This document shows, in pieces, positions 22,001-48,587 of a stretch of DNA of 64,000 nt (position 1 is its first letter; each line of letters starts with the position of its first letter). The DNA is taken from positions 3,596,001 through 3,660,000 of the forward strand of contig NC_134662.1 of assembly GCF_030463565.1 (NCBI RefSeq), given 5' to 3'. The DNA comes from Pelecanus crispus (Eukaryota > Chordata > Aves > Pelecaniformes > Pelecanidae). The notes under the pieces are model-generated. The model saw only the letters and a program-made list of their open reading frames with translations. It was not told where the DNA came from and made no database searches. The position numbers and the translations under genes are program-made.

Positions 22001-22583
22001 GGGATGCAGGAGCCCCTGGCCCACCCCAAGGCCCTGGGACAGAAGGCGAGTGCCAGGCAAGAGCTGGGGAACAGAATTTCAGGGGTTTCTGACAAAACAG
22101 AGGGGCTTTGTGGGAAGGAACGAGCCTTCTTGCGGAAACATACAACGCAGTTGCAGTAGGAACGTTTCTCTCGCCTCCAGGATGTTATTTCTGGCTGAAG
22201 CCAGTGAGATGTAGATGGACCCCTGCCTCCCACTGCCACGGGCTCTCCGAAAGCTGCCAGGGTTTCAGAGGACTCGGGGCACCTGTAAGAGCAATGAACA
22301 CCTCCCTCCCCTCCACACGCAGTGCCGGGAGGGACAATTCAGCCAAGGAAGCCGGGCCTCCTCCCAGCTTGCCATGGCATCCCTGGTACAAGGCGCAGGA
22401 AGGCGGGCAGGGCCAGGAACGGAGAAAGGAGGGACCCCGAGAACCGTCCCTAGACCCGCCGGGGTGGGAGCCACAGGCAACCCGGAGCTCACAGCACTCC
22501 GGCCCTGGGGAGCGCCCGCACCACAGACCCGGCTCCGGCAGGGCAGGCTGGAGCACAGGCTCTTCACCGATCCCGGGATGAAG
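19061..22583. other. Intergenic region between PLPP2 and MIER2
   Basis: About 3.5 kb without recognisable exons on either strand. Its main structure is the minisatellite at 20,927-21,270. No tRNA or other structural RNA was recognised. Confidence 0.7.
20927..21270. repeat. 37-38 bp minisatellite
   Basis: About eight to nine imperfect direct copies of a unit resembling GGGTGAGGAGTGGGTCCCC, a run of G, then GATCRGGTCCCCA. Unit starts are spaced 36-38 bp (20,961, 20,998, 21,036, 21,073, then diverged copies). Neighbouring 37- and 38-bp units alternate, so the higher-order period is 75 bp. Copies diverge progressively to the right. Confidence 0.93.
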
Positions 22584-22677
22584 ATCATAGAATCATGGAA
22601 TCATTTAGGTTGGAAAAGACCTTTAAGATCATCCAGTCCAACCATTGACCCAACATTACCAAGTCCACCACTAAAAC
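22584..22677 (-). mobile_element. CR1 LINE 3' fragment
   Basis: The plus strand reads ATCATAGAATCATGGAATCA followed by TTAGGTTGGAAAAGACC and AAGATCATCCAGTCCAACC. This is the reverse complement of the CR1 3' end with its ATTCTATG-type octamer repeats. Only about 90 bp of element remain before unrelated sequence. Confidence 0.9.
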
Positions 22678-22750
22678 AATTAAAGGGAGAGTAGCAATTT
22701 CATGTTTCCTGGCTTGGTGGCTGGATTATTTTTAATGAAAGTAAAAACTA

Positions 22751-23437
22751 GGAATCATTAAGATTGGAAAGCACCTCTAAGATGATCAGCCCAACCATCA
22801 CCCCAACACCACCATGCCCGCTAAATATGGCCCAAAGTGCCACATCTGCCCATTTTTTGAACCTCTCCAGGGATGGGGACTCCACCACCTCTCTGGGCAG
22901 CCTGTTCCAGTGCTTGACTACCCCTTCTGTGAAGAAATTCTTCCTAATATCCAATCTAAACCTCCCCTGGTGCAGCTTGAGCCCATTTCCTCTCATCCTA
23001 TCACTAACTACTTGGGAGAAGAGACCAACACCCACCTCACTACACCCTCCTGTCAGGCAGTCGCAGAGAGCGATCAGGTCTCCCCTCAGCCTCCTCTTCT
23101 CCAGGCTGAACACCCCCAGCTCCCTCAGCCCCTCCCCACCAGCCCTGTGCTCCAGACCCTTCCCCAGCTCCGCTGCCCTTCTCTGGACACGCTCCAGCAC
23201 CCCAATGTCTTTCTTGTGGTGAGGGGCCCAAAACTGGACACAGCATTCCAGGTGCGGCCTCACCAGCGCCAAGTACAGGGGGACAATCACCTCCCTGCTC
23301 CTGCTGGCCACACTATTCCTGACACAAGCCAGGATACTGTTGGCCTTCTTGGCCACCTGGGCACACTGCTGGCTCATGTTCAGCCAGCTGTCAACCAGCA
23401 CCCCCAGGTCCTTTTTGGCCAGGCAGCTTTCCAGCCA
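22751..23437 (-). mobile_element. CR1 LINE, 5'-truncated copy with open ORF2 C-terminus
   Basis: The minus-strand translation of 22,748-23,401 has no stop codon. It contains CR1 reverse-transcriptase C-terminal motifs such as [33 protein letters not shown] and [14 protein letters not shown]. The 3' end lies at about 22,751, some 70 bp from the adjacent CR1 fragment in the same orientation, so these are two insertions or a broken copy. Chicken-repeat-1 is the dominant avian LINE; this copy lacks its 5' part and is not a functional element. Confidence 0.95.
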
Positions 23438-23864
23438 TGAAAACGCTGGAAGATGCTCCTTGCCAAGCAGAAGCAGCTGTGCTCAAGAGCGGGTTGAGTT
23501 CAGCTTGCGCAGCAGGCCCTCGGGGCTGTTCCTAGTACCCGAGATGGGAGGACATTACAGAGGACATGATCCCGCAGGGCTCCAGGGTCCTTACCTGGCC
23601 CACCACCTCCCCAGGGACAGACCCGAGATCAGCGTTCAGCCACCCGCCCTGCCCTGGCCACTCTCCCTCTTTGGGCCCACGAACATCCGCTGCCAACAGC
23701 TTCCCGAGCGCAGCGCTGGGCATCCCGCCCCTGCCCATGGAGCACTCGCCCGGCGTGGGAGAGGATCAGACGGAAAAGGCAAAGACCCCTTTTCTTGCTT
23801 CTGCCATCACGACGCAGAGGACTGTGGCATCTCGGCCTGCAAAAACATGACAGGCTTCTGGCTC
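23438..23864. other. Intergenic segment before the MIER2 3' end
   Basis: Unique sequence between the CR1 copy and the inferred MIER2 polyadenylation site. I see no gene or repeat in it. Confidence 0.6.
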
Positions 23865-26276
23865 CCTGTCAAATTAGGTTTTTAATTAAATAAATAACAT
23901 CCAGGGGTCTTCAAGGCAGTATCACTTCACAGTGTAGGGCTTGGGGGGGGGGGGAGAGGGAGGAAAGAGTCCAGCATTGGGAGTGGCTCAAAGTGAATGT
24001 GCTTTGTAAGAAGGAAAAAGAAAACCCCAACAAGAAACCAAAACCAATCCTCCTCCCCAAGTGACTCCCCCTCCCTGTCCCAGCCCTTTCCACCCCTCTC
24101 CCTTAGTTATGTGGAAAAAGCGCTGCACTCATGTTGAAAGACCCCAGGCAAATGTGTAAACAACACTGAAGAACATAAATAAGAGACATTTTTGCCTCCC
24201 CCAGCCTCCCCTCTCCTTTCATTAGGGCTTGAAACAAACTAAAGAAAAAAAAAATGGTTTCAGGAAAACTAAGAATGTTCTTGGCTGCTGGAGAGGAGAT
24301 GCCAAGGCCTGGCCCTCCCTGGGAGGGCTGCCCGTGCTCTCACCCTGCCTCCTCTTCTCCTTTCAGCCAAGGAGCTTCCTCTCTCCCCCAGAAAAGGGGA
24401 ATCACAGCCTGGGCAGTTCCACTATGGAGCGGGCACTCGTATTTGCCTTCTGTTTCCAGCAACTGGGAGCAGCCAGAGGGGAGACCTCCGGTTATCACGT
24501 CAGGTTGACAAAGCGATGCCTGGTCAAGGTGTCTGGAGCTCAGCACCTCTCAGCAGAGCTGGCCGGGGACCGATGCAAACCCCTGCTAATGCACGCAAGA
24601 CAGGCCTGGGGCTTGGAGGATGAGACAAGGTCTGATTCCCGTCATCCTGCGAAGCTCCCTGATGCCGTCTCCGTGCTCCCACTGCAGGGCTGAACGCAAC
24701 TTCACAGGGCTGGGGAGGAGGAGGAGGATCCGGGCTAACAGTTTTAGTCATCTTCCAAATCCACTGGCAGCAGAACCAACTGCAGGATCACAGCCCGAAG
24801 GCCTCTACCAAAACAAGCAAAAAACTTCAACCCAAACCCCTTCCCAAATGCAGAAAATGGCCGGAGGAAGGGAACATCTGCACCAGAGCCTTGCCCAGCA
24901 AGTCAGCAGACAGCATTCCCTGCATGGAAAAAAGGGGAATGAGAACATGTGGACTTAAGCCAGTAGCAAACCCCAGCCCTGGAACACACTCAGGAATCGA
25001 AGCAGCTCCGGAATCCAGCACACCCACAAACATGCCACTGTAGCTCTCTTGCACAGCAGCTGGCCACCTCACTGCCATGTGGGGCCACCCTCGTCACCTC
25101 CTCGAAAGGTTGCTAATGGCAGTGAAGACGTACTTTCCTCTCAGGAAAGAGAGCTGCTTTTGTGACGCAGAAAGGGGCAGGGCTGCCCAGGGACTGCTGT
25201 GCCTGGGACTCTGTGCTAGCACTGGTGTCCTACACTTGGTGCCCCGGGAGCTAAGCAACCTTCTCTCCTCCCACAGCTGACGAATCGTTTGAACAAGCTG
25301 AGAAGTTACAGATGTTTTCATCTGCATTTTACCCTCTTGTGCTGCAGCGGTCAGCAAGGATCCAGTCATTCGCCGCCACTAACAGAAGCGGCAGCACTGC
25401 ACCGCTCTAGGGCCAACGCTGCTTTGTGGGTCTAGGAACTCCCTTTACTCCCAGAACAAGTTCTCCACGGCCCAGCGCTGCAAGGGAAGGCGAGAAGGAC
25501 TTAAGTGCGCACAGTGCGACCGCACCACGCAGTATCCCTTTCCGAGACCTGACGCTTCTGCCGAAGGGCTGGACCAGGCCACATCCCACCTGCAGCCGGT
25601 GGTAGAGCAGGAAGGAAGACGCACGTGGCTGCAAGAGGTTTGGAACCAGCAGCGTGTGTGCCTGTCACGACCCACGGCTCCGGAGCGCAGGATAACTGTT
25701 GGGAGGGCAGCGGGGAGAATGACTTCTATTGCAACACACTATCTGTGGGTGAACGGACAAGACTCCTCATCTTCCTTTGGCATCGCCATGCCCGTCTCTG
25801 CAGGCGAACTGCCCTGCAGCCCGGGTGGACTGTGCTCCCTGCGGATTTCCTAAGCTCTCGGACCTCCAGACTGCATCCTCTGTCCCAGCTCCCAAAGTGC
25901 CGGTGATACATCCCTGTTCTCAAAGCATCTCTGCACTCAGACTGTCCCGCTGGGGCCAAGGGACATTTCCCCCGTCCCGAGGCAGGGACTCTCCGAACAG
26001 CCTGGCATTACCTGGGGTGACACATGGTCAACGAAACAGGGGGTGATGGACCTCCCCCCCCACTAAAGCCAGCCACCAGCTTTGCGTGATTGTGTCAGAA
26101 CACACTGGAGCAGAAAGGTGTTTGGTTTCACTGTAGCCTTGGATCAAGGAGGATGGAAAGACGGATTCTGACCGACAGCTCCAAACTGTCCCGACGGAAC
26201 AGTGGAAGTTCCAGGATTTCACTTAGTCAGGTCAAAGTCCTTGCTGGGTCTGTGACAAGTTTGTGACTGGAGACTC
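23865..26276 (-). other. MIER2: MIER2 3' UTR
   Basis: About 2.4 kb after the MIER2 stop codon at 26,277, ending at an AT-rich block with a polyadenylation signal. The distal end includes TTATTTATTT on the coding strand (about 23,887-23,897), an AU-rich-element-like motif. No other exon is seen here on either strand. Confidence 0.65.
23881..23886 (-). terminator. MIER2 polyadenylation signal (ATTAAA)
   Basis: The coding strand reads ATGTTATTTATTTAATTAAA, with the common variant hexamer ATTAAA at 23,886-23,881, in an AT-rich patch typical of transcript ends. I found no AATAAA on the minus strand between here and the MIER2 stop. Confidence 0.55.
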
Positions 26277-41689
<15,413 letters not shown>

Positions 41690-42391
41690 GGCCGAGCGCG
41701 AGCGGCGGGGGGGCGCGGGCCCCGGATGCGGCGGCGGCCGCTCATTGGCTACGGCGCCGCGAGGGCGGGGGAAGCGCCGGGGGCGCGGCGGGGCGGGCGG
41801 CGCGGGGCCGGGTCAGGGGGCGGGGTCAAGGGTCAGGGGGCGCCGGCGGCGGCGGGGCCCGGGGCGGAGGCCGGGTCGGGGCCCTCGTCCCGCAGCCGGA
41901 GGCGCCGCCAGCGGCCGCTCCCGGGAACCCGGGCGCTGCTGGGGCCGAGCGCCGCTGCCGTCACCTCCCGCAGACGCCTCCGTGAACCGGCGCGGAGAGG
42001 GAGGGGAGGCCGCCGCCTGCTTGTACCGGCCCGCAGCAGCGCTCCCGAGCGCCCGGCCAGGCCGTAAACCCGCGGCCAGACCTGCTTCGGGGTCGTTGTA
42101 GTGAAGGGCCGGGCGGCTCCGAGCACCCGCGGAGCCCGAGCGAGTAAATAACGGGGCACCGGGCGCCAGGCGCCTGCGGCAGCCAGCGGCAAACCTGCCC
42201 GGGAGCCCGCGCTGGGCACGGGTGCTCACGGAACGGAGGTTTTTCCAATTGGCAATACCTGCACGGGCGTGCCGGTGGCCCTGCGAGCCGCTGGCACTGG
42301 GCCCCTTCCAGCAGCGACAGCGCAAGGCCTGGAGAGAGCCTGCGGCAGAGCCCCCGCGCTGGGCTCCGCTGGGGGAAGCCTCAGAGCCGGG

Positions 42392-43026
42392 TCACGGCGC
42401 AGAAATAATGTCAGGGGCCCGCGCAACGTCCGAGGCTAAAGTAACGCTCACAACCGCAACCTCCACTGGCTTAAGCGCCAAAGTTAATGGATCACAAAGC
42501 TGGAATCTGCAGGAAACAAACCTTCAGCGACTCGCGCTGAGCGACTTGGTGATAAAAAAATCACCACATCTCATTTAGCAGTCACAGAAGAGGGAAATCG
42601 GGGTAGGAGCCCAGGAGCGGTCCCTGCCCTGCAAGGGCCAAAACGTAAACGCTGTTTCATGGTTCCTTGCTGTGGCTGCACTTGGAGAGCACCAGAGATG
42701 CACTTACGGAAGCTGCTTGATGAGTCTTTTCAGTTTAACTGATGACGAGCCACACACTTCCAGAGCATAATCCTCGAACGTGCTTTGTTCCCCTTTAATG
42801 CTGCACATCTCCAGGGCTTCCTGTAGCAAAGCGCCCTTCCAGGGCACCCTTCCATCTCTTGGGGACCTGCAGCCAGCAGGCCAGCACTTCCCTCAAGGTG
42901 CGCATTAACCAGCTGCCAACACGATTGGCAGGATGTGCAGCTACATTTGCCACCAGATCTCACCATTTTGATCAAGTTCAGGAGCTCATCGTTCAGCTCA
43001 AGCCAGTGCCTCTCAGGCCAGGCCAT
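42392..43026 (-). CDS. Candidate small gene or alternative MIER2 5' exons (hypothetical)
   Basis: Three minus-strand exons, 42964-43026, 42708-42820 and 42392-42506, sum to 291 nt and give a 96-residue product. It starts MAWPERHWLELNDELL, continues through STFEDYALEVCG and KLKRLIKQLP, and ends DIISAP before TGA. Introns of 143 and 201 nt have good sites: ATG|GTGAGA, TTTGCTACAG|GAA, CC|GTAAGT and TTTGTTTCCTGCAG|A. I cannot assign a family; a faint likeness to ubiquitin-fold/Ras-association sequences is not reliable. A GTT|GTGAGC donor at 42,452 would leave phase 0, which fits MIER2 exon 2, so these could instead be alternative first exons of MIER2. No polyadenylation signal lies between 41,700 and 42,390. 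Confidence 0.25.
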
Positions 43027-45778
43027 GAGCAGATCTGCCTCTGACAGCAGCGATCCAGACGCAGAGCTGTGCCCGCAGACACTTTCTTAGTGCTCTGCCG
43101 TTAGGAGCAGCCTCCGCGCCCGGCACCCTGGCAATTTGCTCTGTGTTGGGTTTCGCTCGTGCTTTTGAGCTCAGGAAGCAAAGTGTTATCAAGTGCTTCT
43201 GAAGTGGTGGTGGCCCTTGAGCTGAGAACCAGAGCACTTCAACAGGCCTTTATTCCCTCGCGCAGATCTGTCGAGCTCTTCTCAAAGGACTAAAAGATTG
43301 CAGATGCTGTTTATTCAATTAAAAAAGTAACCTTGTCTCTAGCTTTCAGAGAAATTTCTACAAAAACTGCTGCTTTCTGCCTTGCTCCCAACAGTGCACC
43401 AGGTGTTTTGTCACTGTAAAAAGGAGAAAGGCCTGGACTTGGGGTCAAGACTCAAGGAGAGTGAACTACTCTGTGGCATGAATTTTCAGGCCCTCTGCCT
43501 GTTTGCGGTTTGCTCCAGGAGCCGTCTTTGCTGGTCTGCTGCCTATCCAGCGTGATCTGGGAAGCAGTTCAGGCAGCCCACGGGACTGGCTATCCACAAA
43601 TCGCTGCGCCCGTCCCACGAGCGCTCGGTATCCAAACCCACAGAGACCACAGGCTGACTGCGCAGGGCAGGCTGCAGGCTCTTGCGTGAATTCATGTTCA
43701 CGCTTGGATATTAGCTTTCCCTGGGTCTCGCAAAGCAAGCTTCGCTCTCCTTAATGTTTGGAGGAAAGGACTCATTGCAGCAAATTTCTTTCAATTCTTC
43801 ATGACAATTGCCCGGCTGTACTCATTATTTGAGCGCTGTGCCAGGAGCTCAGCTCTACTGACCTGGAGCAATGTCCCTGCCAACTTCTGCTGCTCTGTGT
43901 AATGATTGCAGTGACAACTGCCAGGCTGAGTCTCTCCAAGCGGCTGCGCTTCCCTGAGGGAATGGTGAAACACTTTTCAGTAGACACTTCCATCGCCCAG
44001 GATGTTCATTTCTGTCCTCAGAATTACCAGGTGCAGTGATTCTCCATCCTGCAGCCACCACCGGACTCTGAAGACAGCACGCAGCCCGTTCGTGGTGCCA
44101 GGCTGCAGAGCAGTTAGTGTGTGAGCAAAGGCAGTCCCAGCACAGTAAGGCAGAGATTTTAGCACCTGACATTCAGTATTTTGAAATATTCAAAGGCCTT
44201 TAAAAAATGTGAAGGGCATTAGAATACAGGGCAGCTTAGACTCTCCAGGTGTTTGCAAGTGATGAGTCGGGACACTCCAACAGCACGCTGTTTTGCAGTC
44301 ACTGCTCTGTGGACGAAGATGGCAAAACATAGAAGGGTGAAGTGGCTTTGGCCAAATCCAGGATCGATTTGGCTGCGAAACTGGGGCGGACCTACATCTT
44401 GCTCTCCTTTCTCTCCTCTGCCTGTGCTCTACCCAGTAAGCAACGCTTCTTCTTGGAAAAGCTTTACAGCCCTGAGACAAACAGCAAATACTTTTTCACC
44501 TGACACAGTTCAGCAGTGGGGTGTTTAGCCACAATAGGAAAAAAACTATATCAGTATTGGGAAAGGACTGACCCCTGCCTAGGGAAAGTAGAGGTTTGTG
44601 TCTGGCATGTCCTGCCACAAGGCAGGGGTCTGCAGAGTGAGGGATGGTCCAAATGCAGTGGAGATGATAGAGCTGTGTGGATAAGCTTGGACTATAAAGA
44701 ACCACTTGGTTTCCTGTTGATCGTGGCTGTTAACAGACAGAAGAACAGCTTTTTAACACTTGTCCAAAGTAGTTATGAATTAAGCTTTGAAGAAGCATCA
44801 GTTTTCATGAATGCTAGATGGAGCTATGCTACTCGCAAATACCATACTAGTTTAGGTTTTCAGACAAGCATTTATACTTTTGAAGCATGTTAGCTCCTCA
44901 GGATCCACCAGTGCTGTCAGCTATTTATTGAACACATACAATTCACACAGTTCTCTTCCAGGCAAGTTAAGGCAGCCCATCCACCCAAGTAAGGCCACTT
45001 GATAGGATGGGTGGGTTAAGGTGACACATCATGGCTAGAGAGTTCCCTTCTTGTACCTATTATCCTTCCTCCCTCTCTCCCTCCTGACAAACCTCCACTT
45101 CAGGTCATCACAACCCACAAATATAATTTATTTACAGTCAAAATACTTACTATATAATAGTCTGCGCAGGGCTCACAAAAGCGTACAATATGTACAGACG
45201 TAAGTAGATGGTTTCGTGCCTGATGGTTACGTCAGCCACCAGTGCCTGAGAACCCTTTACAAATATTAGGCTGGGCTTACAGAGCTCGTGTGGCTGGTCC
45301 CGTAGGAGTGGCGCATGAAACACAGACCATTCTTCTTTTGAGCTTCCTCAGCCCCTGGATCACACAGTTGATGTCTTTTGATCCTGGCATCTTGCACCTC
45401 AGGGCAGTACCCGATAATAAGCGAGCGAACAAGTCTCACTCTCAGCTTGACAACGGCAACAGGTCTTACCTTGGGATTCCTGCCGCCCCTGTGCTAACGA
45501 TTCTCTTGCAGGGCAGACATTTGCTCTTAATTGCAAAGCAGTGATGAGCTTCCTGTGGGGAATGCCCCTGTAATGTTCAATCCAATTATTACTGATCTTA
45601 GCCTTCTCAGAGTTGACGATAGCACAGCCCTGACACAACAGCCTGGTCCAATTCAAAAATTCATCTTTCCAACAGTTATGAGGTTTTGGAAAGACGATGT
45701 CCACAGCAGAGACCTCCCATGCAAGGCTGGGGCCTCACCACTCACAGCTTCTGGAAGTATCATGCCTGCATTCACATT
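43027..45778. other. Intergenic region right of the MIER2 promoter
   Basis: No recognised gene. One possible minus-strand exon (44028-44102, preceded by CTAACTGCTCTGCAG and followed by GTAATT) is open in all three frames, so coding sense cannot be judged. AATAAA hexamers occur on the minus strand at 43,310-43,315 and 45,127-45,132. Confidence 0.55.
45127..45132 (-). terminator. Possible transcript 3' end (AATAAA in AT-rich context)
   Basis: The minus strand reads ATTTTGACTGTAAATAAATT and then ATATTTG, followed by G/T-rich sequence, a convincing polyadenylation context. It would belong to a minus-strand transcript originating further right, but no coding exon for one was found between here and 62 kb. 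Confidence 0.35.
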
Positions 45779-46314
45779 TGTCCTGGTTTCGGCTGGGATA
45801 GAGTTAATTTTATTCCTAGTAGCAGGCATAGTGCTGTGTTTTGGATTTAGTATGAGAATAATGCTGATAACACACTGATGGTTTAGTTGTTGCTCAGCAC
45901 TGCTTATGCCAGTCAAGGACTTTTCAGCTTCCCATGCTCTGCCAGGGGCACAAGAAACTGGGAGGGGGCACAGCCAGAATAGTTGATCCCAACTGGCCCA
46001 AGGGCTGTCCCATACCATATGGTGTCATGGGCAGTATGGAAACTGGGGGGGTTGGCCAGGGGGCTGCGATCGCTGCTCGGGAACTGGCTGGGTATCCGTC
46101 AGCAGGTGGTGAGCAATTGCATTGGGCATCACTTGCTTTGTATATTATTATCATTATCTTGTTATTATTATCATTACTATTTTACTTTATTTCAATTATT
46201 AAACTGTTCTTATCTCAACCACTCCGCCGATTCTCTCCCCCATCCCACCAGGGCGGGGGCAGTGAGCGAGAGGCTGCGTGGTGCTGAGTTGCTGACTGGG
46301 GCTAAACCACGACA
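45779..46314 (+). mobile_element. Solo LTR of an avian endogenous retrovirus (ERVL-like)
   Basis: A 536-bp non-coding element that starts TGTCCTGGTTTCGGCTGGGA and ends AAACCACGACA, with the TG...CA termini of an LTR. It is flanked by a perfect 5-bp direct repeat ACATT (45774-45778 and 46315-46319), the target-site duplication expected of ERVL-type insertions. It contains an AT-rich segment and a TATTAAA motif (46197-46203), but no internal gag, pol or env sequence, so it is a recombined solo LTR. The plus orientation is chosen from its resemblance to bird LTRs I recall beginning with this sequence. Confidence 0.88.
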
Positions 46315-48540
46315 ACATTCCCAATAGGTAGTATTTTATCTTCTCCTCCTCCTGCAACAGTCCGTAATTTTCTAAATTCACTTTCAATATGCTCTTGACA
46401 AACTATTGATTTTATGACATTGTGACGGGAGTGGGAAATTTGGTGCAGCCTCTGGGCTCGCACACTAGGGATTAGTCCTGCAAGTCAGACAATACGCAGG
46501 CTGCCATCCCATGTGCTGGAAGGCAGGATGGCATCGCAGCTACAGGCAGGAAGATGTAACTTGACAGCCGTTCGAATAACCAAGTCAAGGGTTTGGAGTT
46601 ACGCAGCCTTCGCATCGGCATGGTCCGCCAAATAAACCAGCCGTGGATGGTAAATCCTTTCAAGATGTCAACTTTCTGAAAAGGCCAGCGCCAAGAGAAC
46701 AGACAAGGCGCGTTTTCTTTTTCCTAGCACACTCCACTGCTGCGATAATGGACGGAGTTAGAGCCGAGGAGAACGGCAAAGCCACACAAAGCCTCTCCTG
46801 CAACAGCAGAGCGACGTGCCCTCAGCTCGCTGGCGTATCACACAACACCCTCTTGACCTTCCCAGACTGCAGCCTCCCTGACAGACCCTTTGCTTTGGTG
46901 CTGGTGGGATTGATCCTGCAGCCGGTGAAGTTTCTGTATTTGAAATGTACACTGAGGGCAAATTCCTATCCCATGATTTCCCTACCTAATTGCCTACATT
47001 GAAGTGCTATGTAAGTAGCAACTATAACTGCTGCTTGCGAAGAAAAGCAGAGAAGAAATATGCTGGTGTCTACACAAATGGATGCAGAAGGATCCAGAGC
47101 CATCTAAATCCGCACTTTGATTTCACTCATACCAGCATCACTTCCCTGCAGCCAAAGGCATGGCCCTGGGTGGGCTCTGGTGAGCAGAATCTGACCCAAA
47201 CCTGTTTCTGAAGAAAGGAGGTATGGGACAAGCCTGATAAGAAACACAGACCACACCAACAAGGGCAAGACAGTATAAAGTCCTCCTGGTTTATCCCCCC
47301 TGCCCTGCAGCGTTTCATCCTACCTTTGCACAGAGCAGACGAAGCCCTGGGCTCAGGGGAGACTCAGGGACAGGGCTGCCTGCGCCCCTCCGATCCCGTT
47401 GCCGTGCTCCAGCCGGTACGTGGCCGCTGCAGGGGACTCAGCCCCTTGCAGAAGGGCCTTAAAAAAGCTCTGCAGGTGCCCCAGTCTGGGGCTGCCCAGC
47501 CCCACCCGCTCTCCGCAGCAGCCCCTTGGTGCTGGGGGCTAATCACAGAATTAAAAAGCTGTAACCAGCAGAGGATGCTCTCCCTTCCCTGTTCCCCCGC
47601 TAGCACTGCCCACAAATGTTTCTTGTTGATGTCAAGTAATGAAAAGCAGGTGCTTCATTCCAGCCTTGACAAGGGATGCGTGGAGGCCAGCCTTGCCTGA
47701 TCCCGGTGCCGTGGGGCAGCATGGCCCCAGGGACCCCCCCATCCACCCAGCCGGGACTCGACCCCCTCCCAGCCTTGGGCCTGTGTCTGCCAGCCCTCGG
47801 CCTGTATGCACACACGTGTGTAGCTGTGCCTGCGCATACACGTGTTCCTGGGTACCTCCCGTGCACGCTCCCCGCTGCAAACACCCCCCCCCCCCTCGCC
47901 CTGCTGCCGAGGGAGCCGCCTCAGACGCTGCTTGGGGCGGGCTGCATGCGTGCCACCCTGAGCTGGCAACTCCAGGAGGGAGCTAAATGAAGCAGCGCTG
48001 ATGAGGGACTCATTAATTCCGGTGCCTGTCAGCCTTACAGGATGATAAAACACTGCATCCTTCTGGAGCGGCGGGATGCAGCAGCAGGACTAGAAGGGAG
48101 CAGGGCTGGCCATCCCGCACCCCTCCTACAGCCGTCCCTCCACCCTGCGCCCCTCCATCCCCACAGACATCTTGCATCCAGCCCCGCATCTGCCCCCGGC
48201 AGATCAGAGGAGCGTGAGGGCCCCCCAGGAGGGATGAGGGGGTTGCAGGGTGGACAAAGGCCCCCGCATGTGGGGGTTATCTGCTGAGTTTTTGCAGACG
48301 CTGCGTTCACCCCGGTTGCGTGCCCGCGGAGGCGGCTCTGCTGCGGTTTGGTGGGGCGCGTCGGGCCAGCCGGCACGTGGAGCGCGTATGACTGCCCACC
48401 TCTCGGGCCCCACGCGCCCGCGTGTGCCTCGCTGCGGCTGCTGTGCGCCGGCGTGCCCGCGTGTGCCGGTGCATGGGGTGGCAGTCCGTGGGACGTCGGT
48501 GCATGTTGCTCCAGCCGCCCGGGGAACCGGCTGAGGCTCC
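46315..48540. other. Gene-free segment
   Basis: About 2.2 kb between the solo LTR and the first enhancer-like island. No exon, repeat family or RNA gene was recognised; a CA/TG-rich stretch lies at about 47,805-47,850. Confidence 0.55.
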
Positions 48541-48557
48541 CGCGATGGAGCATGCCT

Positions 48558-48587
48558 GGCAGCGCTCCTAATGAATTCAGCGCTGCC
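48558..48587. other. Perfect 9-bp inverted repeat with 12-nt loop
   Basis: GGCAGCGCT (48558-48566) and AGCGCTGCC (48579-48587) are exact reverse complements around a loop containing TAATGAATTC. Each arm also carries the palindrome AGCGCT. It starts an AT-richer patch reaching about 48,720. Confidence 0.85.

Noticed and set aside
22748-23401. 218-codon minus-strand frame as a host gene
   Set aside because: It is the C-terminal part of CR1 ORF2 from a truncated LINE, not a host gene.
42222-42578. 118-codon plus-strand frame antisense to the candidate upstream exons
   Set aside because: No homolog recognised and no splice support; the minus-strand model has better splice evidence.
43310-43315. 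AATAAA on the minus strand as a gene end
   Set aside because: No upstream coding exon and no clear downstream G/T-rich element; likely chance in AT-rich sequence.
44028-44102. Single exon with CTAAC branch point and good acceptor on the minus strand
   Set aside because: Open in all three frames, weak GTAATT donor, and no neighbouring exon to fix a phase.
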